From: Frigoribacterium sp. SL97
Lineage (GTDB): Bacteria > Actinomycetota > Actinomycetes > Actinomycetales > Microbacteriaceae
DNA length: 64,000 nucleotides
Reading direction: 5' to 3'
Assembly: GCF_026625765.1 (NCBI RefSeq)
Contig: NZ_CP113062.1
Span: 2,356,001 to 2,420,000 of the forward strand
Notes under the pieces: generated by a model
What the model saw: only the letters and a program-made list of their open reading frames with translations
Told to the model about the DNA's origin: nothing
The model's database searches: none
Shown: positions 32,475-41,194 of the stretch, one piece after another
Layout: every line of letters starts with the position of its first letter
Position numbering within the stretch: the first letter of the stretch is position 1
Program-made: the position numbers and the translations under genes

Positions 32475-33476
32475 ATGACGAACTTCGACACCCTGGCGCA
32501 CCCGCGCGAGATGACCACGGGGCAGTTCACCGACAAGGCGCAGTCCGCCCCGGAGCTGTCCATCCGCGCCGACGGCATCACGAAGGCCCAGCGGGAGCAG
32601 CGGCATAACGCCCTCCTCGAGGCGGGCTTCATCCCCGCCGTCTCCGGCAGCGCCGAGGCCTCCGGCACGACCCGCAAGGACGTCGGCACCTGGTGGGACT
32701 CCCACTTCGTCCGCGCCGAGTACCACCCCGACCCCACCGGCTACCCGCAGATGCCGGACGACTACACGCCCGCCGGCACTGCCGGCCGGTCGCTCTCCGG
32801 CGCGCGTCGCACCCACCGTGTCCGCTACGCCGGCCCGGACGTCTCCATCCGCATGCCGTCCGCGTCGTCCATCAAGCGCTACGCCGCGGAGACCGGGCAG
32901 ACCTTCGACGTCCCCGTCACCGCGACGTTCCCCGGCGGAGACATCTCCGGCTGGGTCCGCGTGACGAAGAACGGGCCCGGCGAGTGGTCGGCCCAGGGCG
33001 TCAACTTCCCCGGCGGCAACGACCTGCAGGTCGCTGAGGCTGTCGGCGCGGTCCTCGAAGCTCGCCGCCCGTCGACGGCGCTGGCGGAGGCCGGCGACCT
33101 GATGCAGCGTCGCACGGAGCGCATCGCCGCAGCCGGGGCGAAGATCCAGGAGACCCCGCACGACTCGTTCGTCTCCGGCGCCGGCTACGACCGTGAGCAG
33201 GGTGTCCTCGCCGTGAAGATCGGCGAGCGGACGTACGGCTACAAGGCGTCGCTCGAGCGGGTTCGTGCCTTCGGGCGCAGCACCAGCATCGGCGCCGCCT
33301 ACAACCGGCTCATCAAGGGCACGAAGGTCGCGCCGGTGGAGGAGTGCTCGAAGTGCGGCCGCTTCAACGCTGCTGGCGCCCGCCACCGCTGCCCGAGCCG
33401 GCACACCGCCCCGTCGGCCGTCCCGCTGCCCCACCAGGAGCGCGCCCGCGAGGCCGCTCTGGCGGCGTCCAGGTAA
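32475..33476 (+). CDS. HPR-tagged protein 7, 333 aa, C-terminal zinc motif
   Basis: Tag with one extra residue: HPREMTTGQFTDKAQSAPE. The middle is beta-rich (FDVPVTATFPGGDISGWVRV, GPGEWSAQGVNFPGGNDL) and contains a YKASLERVRAFGRSTSIG segment. The C-terminus has C-x2-C-x(11)-H-x-C-x(3)-H (CSKCGRFNAAGARHRCPSRH), a probable zinc finger. No membrane segment. The zinc motif suggests nucleic-acid or protein binding; function unknown. Confidence 0.65.
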   Translation: MTNFDTLAHPREMTTGQFTDKAQSAPELSIRADGITKAQREQRHNALLEAGFIPAVSGSAEASGTTRKDVGTWWDSHFVRAEYHPDPTGYPQMPDDYTPAGTAGRSLSGARRTHRVRYAGPDVSIRMPSASSIKRYAAETGQTFDVPVTATFPGGDISGWVRVTKNGPGEWSAQGVNFPGGNDLQVAEAVGAVLEARRPSTALAEAGDLMQRRTERIAAAGAKIQETPHDSFVSGAGYDREQGVLAVKIGERTYGYKASLERVRAFGRSTSIGAAYNRLIKGTKVAPVEECSKCGRFNAAGARHRCPSRHTAPSAVPLPHQERAREAALAASR

Positions 33477-33509
33477 TTTTCGACGAACTTCCGAGAAGCG
33501 TCGATTTCC

Positions 33510-33521
33510 GCCGCATGTCTC
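33510..33521 (+). promoter_or_regulatory. Orphan GCCGC motif, class B
   Basis: GCCGCATGTCTC with no protein gene downstream on the same strand; the next gene is on the opposite strand. Only a 12-codon reading starts at its own ATG. Confidence 0.5.
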
Positions 33522-33527
33522 TTCTGT

Positions 33528-33660
33528 GGCGCCGCAAGGTGCCATGGGGCTAGGCCGGGAGTGCCTGCACCGCGAAAGGTCCATCAGCTCGGGGGTGCTG
33601 AGGACTGAGCCGAAAGGCACGCGAGGGCACTCCCGGTCTTCTGTCGTCTCAGGCACTGCC
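33528..33660 (+). ncRNA. Candidate small structured RNA
   Basis: Downstream of an orphan class B motif. CCGGGAGTGCC (33555-33565) pairs with GGCACTCCCGG (33626-33636) around a loop rich in GAAAGG-like segments (GCGAAAGG, CCGAAAGG), followed by TCTTCTGTCGTCT. No start with a protein-like reading. It may be a regulatory RNA of the element; the hairpin could also simply be a terminator shared with the convergent membrane-protein gene. Confidence 0.35.
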
Positions 33661-33674
33661 TACCTTGGCTCGAC

Positions 33675-34259
33675 TCAGGGGAAGAAGTGCCCGATGAACA
33701 CGCGCGTGTATTGGATGCCCAAGAAGGTCACCCACAGGCTCGTGAAGTAGCAGACGGCTGCGAGCCCGGGTAGCCACCAGGTCATCCAGCTGCGCGCGTG
33801 TGCGCGGGCCGCGTCAGGTCCGATGTCGGCCGTCGGGCTCGACGGAGCCGCCGGAGCTTGCCCATCTCCAGCGCCCAGGATGACCTGCATGACGAGGGCC
33901 CCAGCCACCATCACCGTCTGCAATCCCCCGACTTCGATGACCGGGTCCTCCGGCCAGATGTTCGGCAGCAAGAAGACTGCAAATCCAATTACGAACGGGA
34001 TAAAGCCGGACAAGAAGGCTCGCGAACCGGACGTAGAGACAGCCACGAGAGTCAAGCTGAGGCAGATCGTGACCACGTCTTGAACCTGGTCCCACGAAAC
34101 CGAGCGGCTGATCCCAAGGAATAGGGACAGTCCTTCATCCCAGGCGCCAACCACGATTGCGGAAACACCGAAGAAGATGCCCAGCGAGACGGCGGTCTTC
34201 CGCGTCGGCCCAGCCAGGTTGTTGTCTGACCAGGTGTCCAAGCTTTGCTTGATGCCCAC
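33675..34259 (-). CDS. Multi-pass membrane protein, 194 aa
   Basis: GTG start (MGIKQSLDTWSDNNL) preceded by AGGGGGG. At least four membrane segments: VSLGIFFGVSAIVVGAW, VVTICLSLTLVAVS, GFIPFVIGFAVFLLPN, LQTVMVAGALVMQVILG, and WWLPGLAAVCYFTSLWVTFLG near the end. GC content dips locally compared with its neighbours, hinting at separate ancestry. It is opposite in direction to the surrounding genes. Function unknown. Confidence 0.65.
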   Translation of the reverse strand: MGIKQSLDTWSDNNLAGPTRKTAVSLGIFFGVSAIVVGAWDEGLSLFLGISRSVSWDQVQDVVTICLSLTLVAVSTSGSRAFLSGFIPFVIGFAVFLLPNIWPEDPVIEVGGLQTVMVAGALVMQVILGAGDGQAPAAPSSPTADIGPDAARAHARSWMTWWLPGLAAVCYFTSLWVTFLGIQYTRVFIGHFFP

Positions 34260-34322
34260 AGAGCCCCCCTACGTTTGGCACCCGACCCCCGGGCACTCTC
34301 GCGATCGTAGCGGCTCACAGCT

Positions 34323-34334
34323 GCCGCACACGTA
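34323..34334 (+). promoter_or_regulatory. GCCGC motif, class A, direct
   Basis: GCCGCACACGTA, first G exactly 18 nt before the ATG at 34341. Confidence 0.7.
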
Positions 34335-34340
34335 CGGGCC

Positions 34341-34919
34341 ATGACCACGACGTTCACCGAGTCCGACCACCCGCGCGCCACCACCGGCGAGTTCACCACG
34401 AAGGCCCAGTCCGCACCGGAGACGACCCTGACCGGCTCGTCCACCGCCCCGGTCCTCTACACGTTCCACGCCGACACCTACACGCCTCGAGCGCTCGTCG
34501 AGCACCTGGTGAGCATCGGCGAGCTGTCGCCGGCCGCCCGGGACATGGACGTCGAGGAGGTCCTCGATCAGCACGCCGGCGCCAACGGCATCGACCGTGA
34601 CGACGAGGTGTCGTTCGACAGCGACGACTTCCCGAAGGTCGTGCTCGAGCACCAGGTGACGATCGACGACCACCCGGCCCTCGGCCGCGAGTGGTGGGAG
34701 GTCGCGCAGGGCGAGTACGGACCTCAGTCCGCGCCGGACGCCCTCGACCGGTGGGCTGAGGACCTCGACCTCGACGCCGGCACGCTCGACGCCCTCTGGC
34801 AGGGCACCGACTACACAGCTGGCCCCGAGGCGGTCATCGCGCGGGTGGCCGAGAACGGACGCCGTCTCGGCGTCGACTTCGACGCCCTGAACTCGCCGGT
34901 GCCCGTCCGCCACAACTGA
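34341..34919 (+). CDS. HPR-tagged protein 8, 192 aa
   Basis: Tag DHPRATTGEFTTKAQSAPE. The body is strikingly acidic (Asp/Glu-rich throughout, e.g. DVEEVLDQHAGANGIDRDDE) with a Trp motif REWWEVAQGEYGPQS. High negative charge is typical of DNA-mimic inhibitors, so an antirestriction-like role is conceivable. No known family seen. Confidence 0.65.
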   Translation: MTTTFTESDHPRATTGEFTTKAQSAPETTLTGSSTAPVLYTFHADTYTPRALVEHLVSIGELSPAARDMDVEEVLDQHAGANGIDRDDEVSFDSDDFPKVVLEHQVTIDDHPALGREWWEVAQGEYGPQSAPDALDRWAEDLDLDAGTLDALWQGTDYTAGPEAVIARVAENGRRLGVDFDALNSPVPVRHN

Positions 34920-34932
34920 CCGGCGGCGGGGC

Positions 34933-34944
34933 GCCGCATGTCTC
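34933..34944 (+). promoter_or_regulatory. GCCGC motif, class B, direct
   Basis: GCCGCATGTCTC, first G 19 nt before the ATG at 34952. Confidence 0.6.
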
Positions 34945-34951
34945 ACCGGAG

Positions 34952-35803
34952 ATGCCACGCCTCCCCGCCTTCGACCTCAACTCGCTGACCTCGCCAACCC
35001 CGGCGAGGTCTTCGTACGACTGGACCCGGCGCCGCCGCGGCGCGAGCTCGGGCGCCACGACCGCGCACCTCGGTGACATCGCCGGCCCCCTCAGCGAGTT
35101 CCTTCGAGGGAGCGAGGCCGTCGTCGGTTGCGTCGCCTGGGTGACGTCCACGCGCCTCGTCGACGCGCTCGTAGGCCGGCCGGTGTCGCTGGTGCTGACC
35201 AAGGAGTGGCACCTCCGCTCGATCGACACCAAGGCTTCGTCCGTCCGCAGCAGAGCGAACCTCGCCCGGCTCACCGGGGGCCTCCGGCGCGGCGACTTCC
35301 CCGCGCCGCTGTCCGACATCGCCGGGCACGACGACATCGAGCCCGTCCGGGTCGCCGGGCACATCCCTAGAGCTCGGACGGCCAACAGCCCTCTCATGCA
35401 CCACAAGTTCGTCGTCCGCCTCGAGGGCGGGCAACCGGTCGCTGTGTGGACCGGATCGTTCAACTTCACGGTCAACGCCGAGTCGTCCTTCGAGAACGCG
35501 GTCGAGATCCACGATCCCGTCATCGCCGCTGCGTTCCTGGCGGAGTGGGCCCGGGTCGCAACGGTGTCGGAGCCCCTTGACTTCGCGGGTGGGAAGGCGG
35601 CACCGTCCTGGGGTGCGCGGCGGCCGGCCGCTGTGGCCAAGCCCGTCGCGCGAGCCCGCAAGAAGGCGCCGGCTGCCCAGAAGCCCGCGGCTAAGAAGGC
35701 CGCTCCGAAGAAGCCCGCGGCTGCGCGTGCCACCTCGACGAAGAACGGCAAGCCTGCCACCGCGAAGCGGCCGGCCGCCGCCCGCACACGTAGCAAGGCA
35801 TGA
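34952..35803 (+). CDS. Phospholipase-D-superfamily nuclease with histone H1-like tail
   Basis: 283 aa. The single HKD-type active site reads MHHKFVVRLEGG (His-x-Lys) and then WTGSFNFT...ENAVEI (Ser/Asn/Glu), as in PLD-type endonucleases of the Nuc type, which act as dimers. The last ~75 residues are Lys/Ala/Pro repeats (AKPVARARKKAPAAQKPAAK), like histone H1 and actinobacterial HupB tails, and would grip DNA non-specifically. Probably a DNA-processing nuclease of the element. The stop overlaps the start of the next tagged gene. Confidence 0.75.
   Translation: MPRLPAFDLNSLTSPTPARSSYDWTRRRRGASSGATTAHLGDIAGPLSEFLRGSEAVVGCVAWVTSTRLVDALVGRPVSLVLTKEWHLRSIDTKASSVRSRANLARLTGGLRRGDFPAPLSDIAGHDDIEPVRVAGHIPRARTANSPLMHHKFVVRLEGGQPVAVWTGSFNFTVNAESSFENAVEIHDPVIAAAFLAEWARVATVSEPLDFAGGKAAPSWGARRPAAVAKPVARARKKAPAAQKPAAKKAAPKKPAAARATSTKNGKPATAKRPAAARTRSKA
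35781..35792 (+). promoter_or_regulatory. GCCGC motif, class A variant, inside PLD coding end
   Basis: CCCGCACACGTA, 19 nt before the ATG at 35800, embedded in the last codons of the PLD gene. Confidence 0.5.
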
Positions 35804-36282
35804 CCTTCACCGAGACCGATCACCCACGCAGCAGCCGGGGCATGTTCGCCGACAAGATGCAGAGCGCACCCGAAGCGACCCTCTCCCCCGCCGCCGACCT
35901 CAACGACGACGCCAGCTGGGCGGGCGTCGGCCCGCAGGCTGCTGCCGACCGCTACTACAGCTCCGCCGCCGGGGACTTCGTGCACCGTTCTACCCGCACC
36001 GGGCGGGGGTACCGGCTGACCCGGACGATGACCCTGCCTGCGACAGAGCGCGTGGGCACACAGACCCTGCGCGCGACCTTCAGCAACGACGTACACGACA
36101 GCGACTCTTCGGCAACCGTCGAGGTCTGGACCCAGAGCGGCTGGGTCGAGGTCGTCAAGACCATCCAGCACGACTTCCGCGACGCTCCTGCTCCCATCTC
36201 CACGGACGACGACGCATGCCAGTCCTTCGCCGAGGACTACCTGCACGAACGGTGCATCGAGGCAGCTCGCATCATCGGCTGA
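35800..36282 (+). CDS. HPR-tagged protein 9, 160 aa
   Basis: Tag DHPRSSRGMFADKMQSAPE. The body has a Tyr-containing N-terminal region and an antiparallel beta pattern (GYRLTRTMTLPATERVGTQT, SATVEVWTQSGWVEVVKTIQ), ending in an acidic helix with one Cys on each side. It overlaps the PLD gene by 4 bp and ends before a strong hairpin. Function unknown. Confidence 0.65.
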   Translation: MTFTETDHPRSSRGMFADKMQSAPEATLSPAADLNDDASWAGVGPQAAADRYYSSAAGDFVHRSTRTGRGYRLTRTMTLPATERVGTQTLRATFSNDVHDSDSSATVEVWTQSGWVEVVKTIQHDFRDAPAPISTDDDACQSFAEDYLHERCIEAARIIG

Positions 36283-36295
36283 CCTTCCCGCGGCC

Positions 36296-36334
36296 GCGGC
36301 CGGACGCCCTCTGCGGAGGTTGCGTTCCGGCCGC
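36296..36334 (+). terminator. Hairpin terminator before the pilus locus
   Basis: Nine-base arms GCGGCCGGA / TCCGGCCGC followed by TTCTCGTTT, separating tagged gene 9 from the pilus operon promoter motif. Confidence 0.65.
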
Positions 36335-36344
36335 TTCTCGTTTC

Positions 36345-36356
36345 GCCGCATGCCTC
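36345..36356 (+). promoter_or_regulatory. GCCGC motif, class B variant, with leader
   Basis: GCCGCATGCCTC, 44 nt before the ATG of the pilus ATPase at 36401. Confidence 0.5.
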
Positions 36357-36400
36357 CTTGGTGAACGTGAATCCCCCGCCCACGACCCCAGGAAGCCCAC

Positions 36401-38039
36401 ATGACTGACGAGCCCACGCCCCCGCCGACCGACCACTTCGCCCAGCTGATGGGCCGTCGAGTGCTGTCTCCGGAGGAGCTGGCTGCTGCTGCGCCGGTCT
36501 GGGCCACGCCAGCCGTCGAGGAGGCCGTCGTCGAGCAGCCCGAGTCCGCCGCGACCTCCCCTGTGTGGGCTTCGTTCGAGGCGCAGCAGCCCGCCGTCGC
36601 CGAGACTGCCGCGGAAGCCCCGACCGCGCCGAGCGCCTGGGACGCACTGCCTCAGACAGACACGACCGCGTGGGTCCCCGCACCAGCCGACGAGCTGTTC
36701 GACGCCAAGACCGACCAGGCGACCCCGACCGTGGCACCCGCTGCTGCTCTCGAAGAGACGCCGGCACCCACCTTCGACGCCTCCCCGGCCGCGCCTGTCG
36801 AGCCCGCTCCGGCTCCGCACGCGGTCGAGGAGCCCGTCACGGCGCCGCCCATCGACTTCGACGCAGCCCCCATCGTCGACGAGCAGTCGACCTCGAAGGA
36901 GCTGGAACTCATCGAGGCTCCGGCGCCCGTCAACCTGCGCTCGCCGGTCAAGGAGAGCGTCGGCGTCTACCCAGCCGACGAGTGGCTCGACAACGCCCTC
37001 GCCGACATGGTCCGCGCCGGCGTCTCCGACGTCCACCTCGTCTTCGTCGGGAACAGCGCGCAGGGCACCGAAGAGCTCCGCATCCAGGCCCGCATGGACA
37101 GCGACCTCGAGGACGTCCTCTCGTTCCTCGGCAATGACGCCCGCAAGATCATGAACAAGCTCCAAGACCGCTTCGCGCATCGACACCAGCTCCTCGCGCG
37201 TGCCCGGCGACGGCCTGTTCCCCGCCACCATCGACGGTGTCGACTACCGACTGCGCGCGGTGCTCCTTCCCACCTTCGACGGCGGCGAGAAGATCGTTCT
37301 CCGTCTGCCGCAGACCGGCTCGATGAAGCTGCTCGGCGACCTCGGCGCCACGAACGAGAACGTCGCCGCCATTCAGGAGCTGCTGGCCCTGCCCGGTGGC
37401 CTGACCATCATCGCTGGGCCCGTCGGCGAAGGAAAGACGACCACGGCCCACGCCTGCCTCATGGCCATCGGCACTGACGGCCGCAGCACCATCGCCGTCG
37501 AGGACCCGGTCGAGCGCATCCTGCCGGGCGTCTCGCAGATGGAGGTCGTCGAGGAAATCGGCATGGGCTTCGGCGACGTCATGCGCTTCTTCGTCCGAGC
37601 CGACTTCGACACCCTCTTCATCGGCGAGATCCGTGACGCCGCGACCGCAGCCGCTGCTGTCCGAATGGCGAAGGCCGGCCGCCGCGTCGTCTCCACCATC
37701 CACGCCAACAACAACGTCACCGCCCTGCTGCGCCTCATCGAGCTCGCCGAGGACTCGCCCCTTTCGGTCCTCGACGCGGTCAACGGCGTCATCAGCCAGC
37801 GCCTCGTCCGCAAGGTCGACATCGCCCGGAACGGCTACTACGGCCGCACCCCAATCCACGAGGTCCTCCGCGTCACCGACAAGGTCATCGACGCGCTCAT
37901 CGAGAACAAGTCCCGCGCCGCCATCCGCGAGGCCGCCGCCGACACGTCGACGACGTTCGAGGACAACCTCCAGCAGCTCATCAAGCGCGACATCACCAAC
38001 CAGGCAGAAGCACGAAGGGTCGTCGGCCATGACGTCTGA
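36401..38039 (+). pseudogene. Type IV pilus assembly ATPase (PilB/GspE-like), frameshifted
   Basis: The first frame (36401 to ~37165) gives a Pro/Ala-rich N-terminus (~1-170) and an N-terminal ATPase segment (DEWLDNALADMVRAGVSDVH). The second frame (readable from ~37160 to 38039) continues with ASRIDTSSSRVPGDG, LRAVLLPTFDGGEKIVLRL, Walker A GPVGEGKTTT, DTLFIGEIRD and STIHANNN, the GspE/PilB motifs. The two join perfectly if one C in CTCCAAG (37160-37166) is removed, giving KLKTASRIDTS. It is either a one-base insertion that breaks the gene, a sequencing error, or a +1 frameshift site. The ATPase powers pilus extension. It ends inside the start of PilT. Confidence 0.8.
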
Positions 38040-39213
38040 GCAGGACACCACACAGGCCCCCACGGCAGCGCCCACGACGAGCGACGGGCGGGCTGTCAGC
38101 CCGGCCGCCGTGCAGGTCGGGCAGATGCTCGACTACTTCGGCGCGGAGGGCTGCTCCGACATCCACCTCACCCCGTCGCGCGGGCTCTGGTACGTGAAGG
38201 ACAAGCAGACGCTGCCCTACGAGGGCATGGCGACCATCCCGCAGCCGTTCATCGACCAGCTCGTCGACGAGTTCGCTCACGCGCATGGAGACCCGTTCAG
38301 CGACTCCGGCCAGCTCGACTCCTCGTTCGACATCGGTGGTGAGTACCGCGGTCGCCTCGCCGCCCGTCGGACGCACGCCGGCACGACGATGACCTTCCGC
38401 ATCATCTCCCGTCGTATCCCGACCACCGCCGAACTCGAGCTGCCGGCGTCGCTCATCGAGACCGTCCGCCGCCCCGCAGGCCTCCTCCTCTTCACCGGGC
38501 AGACCGGTTCCGGCAAGAGCACGTCGATCGCCGCTCTCGTCAACGACCTGAACATGACCGAGCCCACGAGCATCTACACGCTCGAGGACCCCATCGAGTA
38601 CGTCTACCCAGAGGGCACGGCCCTGGTGAACCAGCGCGAAGTCGGCGAGCACGTCAAGTCGTTCGCGGTCGGGCTCGAGAACGCCAAGCGCTCCCACCCG
38701 AAGATCATCATCATCGGCGAGATCAAGAGCGCCGACACGGCCCGAGCCGCCGTCGACGCCGCCGCATCGGGCCACCTCGTCGTCAGCACCATGCACGCCG
38801 GCTCGACCGCCGAGGCCATCGACGGCCTCATCTCGATGTTCCCGCCGAACGAGCAGCCGCTCATCCGCACCCACCTATCGCAGGTGCTCCTCGGCGTCGT
38901 CGTCCAGATGCTGATCCCCCGCATCCAGGGCGGCCTCGCCATGGCGCAGGAGATCGCGTTCAACACCCGCACGTTCTCGACCATGCTCCGCGGCGACGGC
39001 AAGGAGGGCGGCGGGAACGACATGAACCTCATCCAGCAGTACCTCCTCGGCCCCGGCCGCCAGGAGCGCATGCAGGCGATGGAAGTCGCCCTCAAGGACC
39101 TCGTCGTCGCCGGGAAGATCACCGCCGAGCAGGCCCGAAACCTCGCGCGCGACCAGCGCGTCATCCACGACGAGCTGACCACAGCCGGCATCCAGTACAC
39201 CTCGAAGGACTGA
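38029..39213 (+). CDS. pilT: PilT-like pilus retraction ATPase
   Basis: 394 aa, starting within the end of the PilB-like gene. It begins with MTSEQDTTQAPTAAPTTSDG, then a PilT-type N-terminal domain (MLDYFGAEGCSDIHLTPSRG). Walker A is GQTGSGKST (~158-166); the Asp box is YTLEDPIEYVYP; Walker B is IIIIGEIKSADTARAA; the His box is VVSTMHAGSTAEAI. PilT hexamers depolymerise the pilus and pull bound surfaces or DNA. Presence of a retraction ATPase means the pilus is dynamic rather than a simple secretion pseudopilus. Confidence 0.88.
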   Translation: MTSEQDTTQAPTAAPTTSDGRAVSPAAVQVGQMLDYFGAEGCSDIHLTPSRGLWYVKDKQTLPYEGMATIPQPFIDQLVDEFAHAHGDPFSDSGQLDSSFDIGGEYRGRLAARRTHAGTTMTFRIISRRIPTTAELELPASLIETVRRPAGLLLFTGQTGSGKSTSIAALVNDLNMTEPTSIYTLEDPIEYVYPEGTALVNQREVGEHVKSFAVGLENAKRSHPKIIIIGEIKSADTARAAVDAAASGHLVVSTMHAGSTAEAIDGLISMFPPNEQPLIRTHLSQVLLGVVVQMLIPRIQGGLAMAQEIAFNTRTFSTMLRGDGKEGGGNDMNLIQQYLLGPGRQERMQAMEVALKDLVVAGKITAEQARNLARDQRVIHDELTTAGIQYTSKD

Positions 39214-39215
39214 GC

Positions 39216-40604
39216 ATGACCCTCTTCAACGCACCTGAGAAGGGCCACGGTCTCAACCCGGCCCCCGCCACGTTCGACGACACGCTCCTCGGTGCGCCTG
39301 TCGCCGCCCGCCAGGCCATCGAGGTCGACACCCCGACCGTCGAGGTCATCGACCTGTCCCGCCCCGAGCGGAAGCCCAAGAAGGGAGCCGCGAGCAAGAA
39401 GGCGCGACCGGCCCGCCCGCCGCGCCGGCTGGTGACCCCGAAGGCCGAGCGCATCGAGCGGAACAACGCCCGCGCTGCCGAGCGGCTCGCCGATGACGGC
39501 AGCCAGGCCGCCGAGAAGAAGAAGCTCTTCAACATCAACGTCGTGGGCAAGAAGAGCAAGGTCGACGACATCGCCGAGACGCTCGAGGACCTCGCGGCCA
39601 TGCTCGAGGCTGGCGAGAGCGAGGAGCGCGCCGTCCTCCAGCTCGCCGAGCAGTACTCGAAGATGAGCGTCGGCCAGGCTTACAAGCGAGCCGCCGACCG
39701 CATGCGGAACGACGGCCTCACGATCATCGAGGCCCTGTCCGTCGAGCGGGACGTCTTCCCGCGCGTCGCCCGCGAGCTGCTGTCGGCCGGCACCACCCCG
39801 CGCGACCTGCACACGAACCTCCGCCAGGCCGCCCGAATCATCGTCGGTTCCTCCGACGTCAAGGCTCAGATCCGCGCCGCACTGTTTAAGCCGATGATGA
39901 CGCTGAGCATCGTGCTCGTGTTCGTCCTCGTCGCCTCCGAGTTCCTGCTGCCCGGCGTGGTCTCGATGTTCACCAGCATCGGCGCCGAGCCGCCGGCTGC
40001 CACGGTCGTCATGATCAGCATCGGCAAGAGCGTCAAGTGGGTCATGGGCGGTATCGCCCTCCTGCTCGTCGGAGCGCTCGTCTTCTGGATCTTCTTCGGC
40101 CGGAAGCAGCGCAAGCTCCGCATCTGGCGCGACAAGGCGGCCATCAACGCGCCCCTCATCGGCTCCGTCACGCAGATGAACACCGCTGCACGATTCGCCG
40201 ACGTCCTCGCCGCGTGCCTCTCCTCCGGCATGACCGAGCTCGACGCCCTCGAGATCGCTGCCCGCTCCTGCGGCAACGAGGCCGTCGACGCCCACGTGCG
40301 CGAGCACATCGTGAAGCAGCGCATCGGTGAAGCCGTCTTCGCCGACGTCGCCCGCACCCCGCTGTTCCCGTGGAACCTCGGACACCGCATCGACATCGCC
40401 CCGTCGCCCCGCCAACGCATCGAGATCATGCGCGACCTCGCGAAGACGTTCCACAAGAAGTCGGAGCGACGACTCGCGAGCTTCGTCGACAAGGTCGGCC
40501 CCATCTCGGAGCTCTTCGTCCTCAGTGCGGCCGGCGTCGTCATCCTCATGATCGCCCTCCCGGTCGCGACGTTCGCCCCCGCCCTGATGAGCATGACCGG
40601 CTGA
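39216..40604 (+). CDS. pilC: PilC/GspF-like pilus platform protein
   Basis: 462 aa inner-membrane platform that connects the ATPases to the growing pilin fibre. The N-terminal ~100 residues are a basic Pro-rich extension. Two T2SSF repeats follow (LEDLAAMLEAGESEERAVLQ at ~122; ADVLAACLSSGMTELDAL at ~328). Membrane helices are at ~225-248 (MMTLSIVLVFVLVASEFLLPG), ~272-295 and ~435-458. It starts 2 nt after pilT and its stop overlaps the start of the peptidase gene. Confidence 0.88.
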   Translation: MTLFNAPEKGHGLNPAPATFDDTLLGAPVAARQAIEVDTPTVEVIDLSRPERKPKKGAASKKARPARPPRRLVTPKAERIERNNARAAERLADDGSQAAEKKKLFNINVVGKKSKVDDIAETLEDLAAMLEAGESEERAVLQLAEQYSKMSVGQAYKRAADRMRNDGLTIIEALSVERDVFPRVARELLSAGTTPRDLHTNLRQAARIIVGSSDVKAQIRAALFKPMMTLSIVLVFVLVASEFLLPGVVSMFTSIGAEPPAATVVMISIGKSVKWVMGGIALLLVGALVFWIFFGRKQRKLRIWRDKAAINAPLIGSVTQMNTAARFADVLAACLSSGMTELDALEIAARSCGNEAVDAHVREHIVKQRIGEAVFADVARTPLFPWNLGHRIDIAPSPRQRIEIMRDLAKTFHKKSERRLASFVDKVGPISELFVLSAAGVVILMIALPVATFAPALMSMTG

Positions 40605-41089
40605 TGTTCTTCGGCAACTACATCCCCGCAACCGCGGTGCTCGTCCTCCTCGCTGGACTCGCCATCTTGGCCATCCTCGACGTACGACGCCGAGAGGTAG
40701 ACGGCTCCGCCACGGCCATCCTCGGCGCCGCCCTCGCCGTCATCCTCGTCCGAGAGCCCCTGCAGGCGAGCCAGTGGATCTTCGGCTTCGCCTCTGCGGT
40801 GGTCGCGTTCGGGTTCTACCTCGAGCGCGGCCGCCGGGGCCGCATGGGCGGCGGCGACGTCAAACTCATCGCCATCCCGGCGTTCGTGCTCGGAGTCATC
40901 CATCCGCTCCTCGCCGTCTGGGGCGTGTTCGTCCTCGTCTTCGGCGCACAGATGGCAGTCCGACTCATCCACACCCTCGTCACACGGGCTGACGCGTCGA
41001 CCGTTCCTGAACCTCTCCCCCACGTTCCGGCCATCTTCGCCGGGACCGCAATCGCCCTTCTCTCGACGGGTGCGCTGGCCCTTCTGTAG
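40604..41089 (+). CDS. Prepilin peptidase (PilD/TadV type)
   Basis: 161 aa, ATG overlapping the PilC stop (TGATG). Aspartyl protease of the A24 family: first catalytic Asp in ILDVRRREVDG (~24), second in the MGGGDVKLIAIPA motif (~85). About five membrane helices. It lacks the N-terminal methylase/cysteine domain, so it is the short form. It would cut the prepilins coded just downstream. Confidence 0.87.
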   Translation: MFFGNYIPATAVLVLLAGLAILAILDVRRREVDGSATAILGAALAVILVREPLQASQWIFGFASAVVAFGFYLERGRRGRMGGGDVKLIAIPAFVLGVIHPLLAVWGVFVLVFGAQMAVRLIHTLVTRADASTVPEPLPHVPAIFAGTAIALLSTGALALL

Positions 41090-41126
41090 CCGATTTCTCC
41101 AGTTCTGCCCGAAGTGGTCTGTTTTC

Positions 41127-41138
41127 GCCGCATGTCTC
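41127..41138 (+). promoter_or_regulatory. GCCGC motif, class B, with leader
   Basis: GCCGCATGTCTC, 56 nt before the pilin GTG at 41195; AAGGAG serves as ribosome site. Confidence 0.55.
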
Positions 41139-41194
41139 CTGCCTGAGAGCGGACGCCCTGTCTGGCTCGCCCCACAGACCAAGGAGAACCCCGA

